Notes under the pieces: generated by a model | What the model saw: only the letters and a program-made list of their open reading frames with translations | What the model was told of the DNA's origin: nothing | Database searches by the model: none | In this document: piece after piece, positions 5,901 through 7,620 of the stretch | Layout: every line of letters begins with the position of its first letter | Position numbering within the stretch: position 1 is the first letter of the stretch | Translations under genes and position numbers: made by a program | Assembly (NCBI GenBank): GCA_026394935.1 | Contig: JAPLZR010000079.1 | Location: 1 to 7,620, forward strand | Length of the DNA stretch: 7,620 nucleotides | DNA from: Candidatus Woesearchaeota archaeon | Lineage (GTDB): Archaea > Nanobdellota > Nanobdellia > Woesearchaeales > ARS49 | Reading direction: 5' to 3'

Positions 5901-5960
5901 TTACCCGTTATAGTCGTCTTCCCAGTCCTGATCCTCAAAATTTTCTTCGTCCTCTGGCAT
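5901..5960 (-). CDS. Acidic 19-residue micropeptide, unknown function
   Basis: The predicted peptide is MPEDEENFEDQDWEDDYNG: ten acidic residues, no basic ones, net charge about -10. The case for translation is its context. The last two sense codons and stop of the upstream gene, GGA GGT TGA, contain a perfect GGAGGT ribosome binding site (5966-5971) exactly five bases before this ATG, and a poly-T terminator follows the TAA closely. The ATG is two bases beyond the upstream stop, so the pair should be co-transcribed and probably translationally coupled. I recognise no family; a 19-residue open frame can arise by chance, so the strong site and charge bias are the only support. Confidence 0.45.
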   Translation of the reverse strand: MPEDEENFEDQDWEDDYNG

Positions 5961-5962
5961 TT

Positions 5963-6094
5963 TCAACCTCCAGCTTTACGAATCCAATCACGAGCAATCT
6001 GCTTGGCAAGCTCCTTGTCCTTTATGCCTGTCATATTAAGTATATTGCTTCTAATGGTGTCAACCAATTTCACTCTCTTTTGCGGTGCATACAT
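5963..6094 (-). CDS. Basic 43-residue small protein, unknown function
   Basis: The protein starts MYAPQKRVKLVDTIRSNIL and ends KQIARDWIRKAGG. It has ten Lys/Arg and four Asp/Glu, giving net charge about +6; the second half (KDKELAKQIARDWIRK, 25-40) can form an amphipathic helix. It has its own promoter (TTTATATAC, 6134-6142) and a GGTGAT ribosome binding site (6101-6106) six bases before the ATG at 6094, so it is very likely a real gene although I do not recognise the family. Its last codons carry the ribosome binding site of the acidic micropeptide that follows. A longer in-frame reading from 6217 was not used because it would run back through the DUF5679 gene and ignore these signals. Confidence 0.7.
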   Translation of the reverse strand: MYAPQKRVKLVDTIRSNILNMTGIKDKELAKQIARDWIRKAGG

Positions 6095-6100
6095 AGCACT

Positions 6101-6106
6101 ATCACC
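6101..6106 (-). promoter_or_regulatory. Ribosome binding site of the 43-residue protein
   Basis: GGTGAT, preceded by GGG, lies six bases before ATG at 6094 on the minus strand. It is the main reason for choosing this start over the longer upstream reading. Confidence 0.65.
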
Positions 6107-6133
6107 CCCGAATAAGAGCATAATACCTGCAAA

Positions 6134-6142
6134 GTATATAAA
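6134..6142 (-). promoter_or_regulatory. TATA box for the micro-gene pair
   Basis: TTTATATAC on the minus strand is centred about 44 bases before the ATG at 6094, which gives a short leader carrying the GGTGAT site. Confidence 0.55.
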
Positions 6143-6154
6143 TATTATGCAACC

Positions 6155-6167
6155 AAAAAAAAGAAAA
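6155..6167 (-). terminator. Poly-T terminator after the DUF5679 gene
   Basis: TTTTCTTTTTTTT on the minus strand begins three bases after the stop of the zinc-ribbon gene, a typical archaeal T-tract terminator. Confidence 0.5.
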
Positions 6168-6170
6168 GGC

Positions 6171-6317
6171 TTACTTTGCCTTTCCAAGAATTCTGAATAC
6201 TTTGGTGCCACAAGCACAGAGACCCTTCATAGCGCTCATGCCGTTCTTCATAACAACTTCTTTGGCATCCTTAATAGTCACTTGCTTTTTGCACTTCATA
6301 CATCTTCCTTCTACCAT
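6171..6317 (-). CDS. DUF5679 small zinc-ribbon protein
   Basis: A 48-residue protein, MVEGRCMKCKKQ at the start and GTKVFRILGKAK at the end. The order of a CxxC knuckle (Cys6, Cys9), the KDAKEVVMKNGMSAMKG middle and a second cysteine pair before GTKVFRI matches the DUF5679 family, small zinc ribbons found in archaea and some bacteria with no settled role. The second knuckle here is CAC (Cys34, Cys36), one residue shorter than the CxxC I expect (for example CPVCG). The start at 6317 is supported by GGTGAT (6323-6328) five bases upstream and a strong TATA box, TTTATAAAAG (6361-6370). A poly-T tract follows. It appears to be a single-gene transcript. Nucleic-acid or protein binding is a guess. 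Confidence 0.85.
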   Translation of the reverse strand: MVEGRCMKCKKQVTIKDAKEVVMKNGMSAMKGLCACGTKVFRILGKAK

Positions 6318-6322
6318 AGCAA

Positions 6323-6328
6323 TCACCC
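6323..6328 (-). promoter_or_regulatory. Ribosome binding site of the DUF5679 gene
   Basis: GGTGAT within AGGGGTGATT, five bases before ATG at 6317 on the minus strand. Confidence 0.6.
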
Positions 6329-6360
6329 CTGAGTGTTTATAGAGGGAAAAAGAAGTATTC

Positions 6361-6370
6361 CTTTTATAAA
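6361..6370 (-). promoter_or_regulatory. TATA box for the DUF5679 gene
   Basis: TTTATAAAAG on the minus strand, the best TATA match in the window, is centred about 49 bases before the ATG at 6317. It starts only 15 bases after the stop of the DUF655 gene. Confidence 0.65.
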
Positions 6371-6384
6371 GGTTTGGTTTTTAC

Positions 6385-6972
6385 CTATAGATCCACAAAT
6401 ATCCTGTGCTTCTCAGCGCCAGACAACTCCATAACAATACGCTTCATGACAGCTTTTTCAGGGTCTGGCATCAATTTAACACGCGCTTTCAAGTCCTTAA
6501 AGCTTTCAAAAGGCTTTTCATCCCTCTTCTCAATAATTTCCCACATATGCTTCTTTCCCAATCCCGGAATGAGCTCCAATTGGTGCATACGAGTTGTTAA
6601 AGGCTGAGATTTATTGAAAAAGTCAACAAAATGCTTCTCGTTCTGCTTCACGATGTCCTTAATGACGAAGTCCAACTCATTCTTGGCAGTAGCAGTAAGC
6701 CGCTCCATAGGCAATTTGCCAACAATATGATGAATCTGGTCACGCTTGCCCTCACCTATATAGACTTCCTGCAAAGGCTGCAAAAATATCTCCTTCTTCG
6801 GAACAAGCTCCAAGAGCGCGAAATGCTGTTTGCCAATAGCCTGAGCAATAGCAGTTTTCTGATGAGAAGGCCTGTTATCAAACGGGTAGCCGTGCGGCAG
6901 GAAGTCTAAAACAACTGCTGTTTCCTCCCGAACACGCTGCTCGGGTGACTGTGTTTGCGTTTTCTCTTCCAT
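6385..6972 (-). CDS. DUF655 family protein (archaeal, helix-hairpin-helix, probable nucleic-acid binding)
   Basis: A 195-residue protein, about the usual length for archaeal DUF655. Family hallmarks are AVVLDFLPHG (19-28), the QAIG...FALLELVPK segment (44-59), EVYIGEGKRDQI (69-80), RLTATAKNEL (91-100) and TTRMHQLELIPGLGKKHMWE (126-145). The last contains a helix-hairpin-helix (LIPGLGKK) typical of sequence-independent nucleic-acid contacts; the part before it is likely an OB/S1-like fold. The family is nearly universal in archaea but its function is not established; an RNA-related role in translation is commonly supposed. The first 18 residues are polar and probably disordered. No ribosome binding site precedes ATG 6972; TTTATGTTA about 24 bases upstream would make it leaderless, while a better TATA box (CTATATATAC) lies about 57 bases upstream. 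Confidence 0.9.
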   Translation of the reverse strand: MEEKTQTQSPEQRVREETAVVLDFLPHGYPFDNRPSHQKTAIAQAIGKQHFALLELVPKKEIFLQPLQEVYIGEGKRDQIHHIVGKLPMERLTATAKNELDFVIKDIVKQNEKHFVDFFNKSQPLTTRMHQLELIPGLGKKHMWEIIEKRDEKPFESFKDLKARVKLMPDPEKAVMKRIVMELSGAEKHRIFVDL

Positions 6973-7025
6973 ATCCGTTTGTACTATCGTTTAACATAAA
7001 TTAGGATAGAGAATGGGCGAGGGTG

Positions 7026-7033
7026 TATATATA
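7026..7033 (-). promoter_or_regulatory. Candidate TATA box for the DUF655 gene
   Basis: TATATATA lies ten bases after the dihydroorotase stop and about 57 bases before the DUF655 ATG. It would give a leader of about 30 bases without a recognisable ribosome binding site. The weaker TTTATGTTA at 6992-7000 fits a leaderless start instead; sequence alone does not choose between them. Confidence 0.35.
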
Positions 7034-7042
7034 GGTTTCTGA

Positions 7043-7620
7043 TTAGAAGTCAGGCCTGTACTGGCGCTTGAACTCTGCAAAGGAGTCAACAGGATAGAAC
7101 TTCTGTAGTTCTTCAAGCTTTTTCAAATTAGGACGAATACCTCTCTTCTCAATCTTCAAGTTATACAAGTTCAGCACATTTGAATAAAGAACGTCGACCA
7201 GAAGAGAAGGGAACATTCCCTGATCTCTCAAGAACTTGAAAACATAAGGAAAAACAGTACCAGAAGCAATACCAGAAGCAGGCATAGGACCACTCTTACT
7301 CGCCTCATGATGAGGAGCGTGATCGCTTGCAACATTATTAATGAAACCTTTCAACAACCTCTCCAAAAGACCCGCCCTTGTCGCTTCAGCACGCACAGGA
7401 GGATTGCACTTGCGATACCTGCCATCAGGACCCTGAAGCGCATCATCATTAAAAATAAAGTGATTAGGAGAAACACTGCAAGTCAACTTAATAGGACCTT
7501 CATAATTAGCAATAGCATCAACAACTTCAAGCGTGCTGACGTGAGCGACATGAAGCTTTCCTTTAAATCCAACTTCCTCAAGACATTTGACGATCTTAAC
7601 TTTACCGTCCTCAGTCTCCT
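7043..7620 (-). CDS. pyrC: Dihydroorotase, C-terminal part (runs off the right edge)
   Basis: An amidohydrolase of pyrimidine synthesis that interconverts carbamoyl-aspartate and dihydroorotate. The frame is open from the right edge to a TAA at 7043-7045, giving 191 visible residues; the N-terminal HxH metal site lies outside. Visible signatures, numbered from the edge, are LHVAHVST (22-29) with a metal-ligand His, SPNHFIF (50-56), CNPPVR (71-76) and the catalytic VASDHAPHHE (96-105, Asp99). These define the dihydroorotase family well. After SDHAPHHE only about 86 residues remain, ending FAEFKRQYRPDF, and I see no typical KGxIxxGxDADLVL segment that closes the C-terminal sandwich of class I enzymes, so this is a short-tailed variant. 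An apparent start at 7486 is just an internal TTG. Confidence 0.87.
   Translation of the reverse strand, partial: ETEDGKVKIVKCLEEVGFKGKLHVAHVSTLEVVDAIANYEGPIKLTCSVSPNHFIFNDDALQGPDGRYRKCNPPVRAEATRAGLLERLLKGFINNVASDHAPHHEASKSGPMPASGIASGTVFPYVFKFLRDQGMFPSLLVDVLYSNVLNLYNLKIEKRGIRPNLKKLEELQKFYPVDSFAEFKRQYRPDF

Noticed and set aside
6095..6217. 84-residue extended form of the 43-residue protein with a membrane segment
   Set aside because: The extension would run back into the DUF5679 gene in another frame and across its terminator and the TATA box; a GGTGAT site sits right before ATG 6094.
5901..6317. Toxin-antitoxin interpretation of the small genes
   Set aside because: Opposite charges and coupling are suggestive, but there is no recognisable toxin fold, operator or antitoxin DNA-binding motif, so I only report the pair as unknown.
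6003..6332. 109-residue plus-strand open frame across the small minus-strand genes
   Set aside because: It is antisense to two small genes that have their own promoters, ribosome binding sites and, for one, a known zinc-ribbon family.

Overview
The window looks archaeal, most likely from a small-genome DPANN-type lineage (Woesearchaeales-like is my best guess). The pointers are a gamma subunit of archaeal initiation factor 2, a DUF655 protein, a DUF5679 zinc ribbon, and a secreted protein with cysteine-rich repeats. AT-rich TATA boxes sit about 25 bases upstream of leaderless starts, or about 40-50 bases upstream of starts with a GGTGAT ribosome binding site. Genes are packed with almost no spare DNA. 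I see no tRNA, rRNA, CRISPR array, insertion sequence or integrase.

Layout. Bases 1-175 (minus) hold the start of a membrane-anchored protein running off the left edge. It is divergent from a plus-strand block: a MetRS-beta/CsaA-type tRNA-binding protein (270-668), a phosphomannomutase/phosphoglucomutase joined to it by a TAATG overlap (668-1981), and aIF2 gamma from its own leaderless promoter (2014-3188). The aIF2 gamma gene is broken: about 100 bases that should encode the end of the GTPase domain, including the G5 loop, are absent, and the frame changes at the scar. The block ends by overlapping a convergent Nudix hydrolase gene by 11 bases (3178-3681, minus). Everything to the right is on the minus strand: a 704-residue S-layer-like surface protein (3715-5829), a tiny two-gene unit encoding a basic 43-residue and an acidic 19-residue peptide (5901-6094), a 48-residue DUF5679 zinc ribbon (6171-6317), a DUF655 protein (6385-6972) and the C-terminal part of a dihydroorotase (7043 to the right edge).

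How it fits together. The genes are mostly independent housekeeping and cell-surface units: translation (tRNA-binding protein, aIF2 gamma, perhaps DUF655), sugar-phosphate supply for glycans, nucleotide clean-up, pyrimidine synthesis and a cell-envelope protein. I found no convincing new multi-gene defence or mobile system. The items most worth a second look are the broken aIF2 gamma, the coupled basic/acidic micro-genes, and a strong wobble-base bias that follows the DNA strand: the plus-strand gene sampled ends its codons in A or C, the minus-strand gene sampled in T or G.
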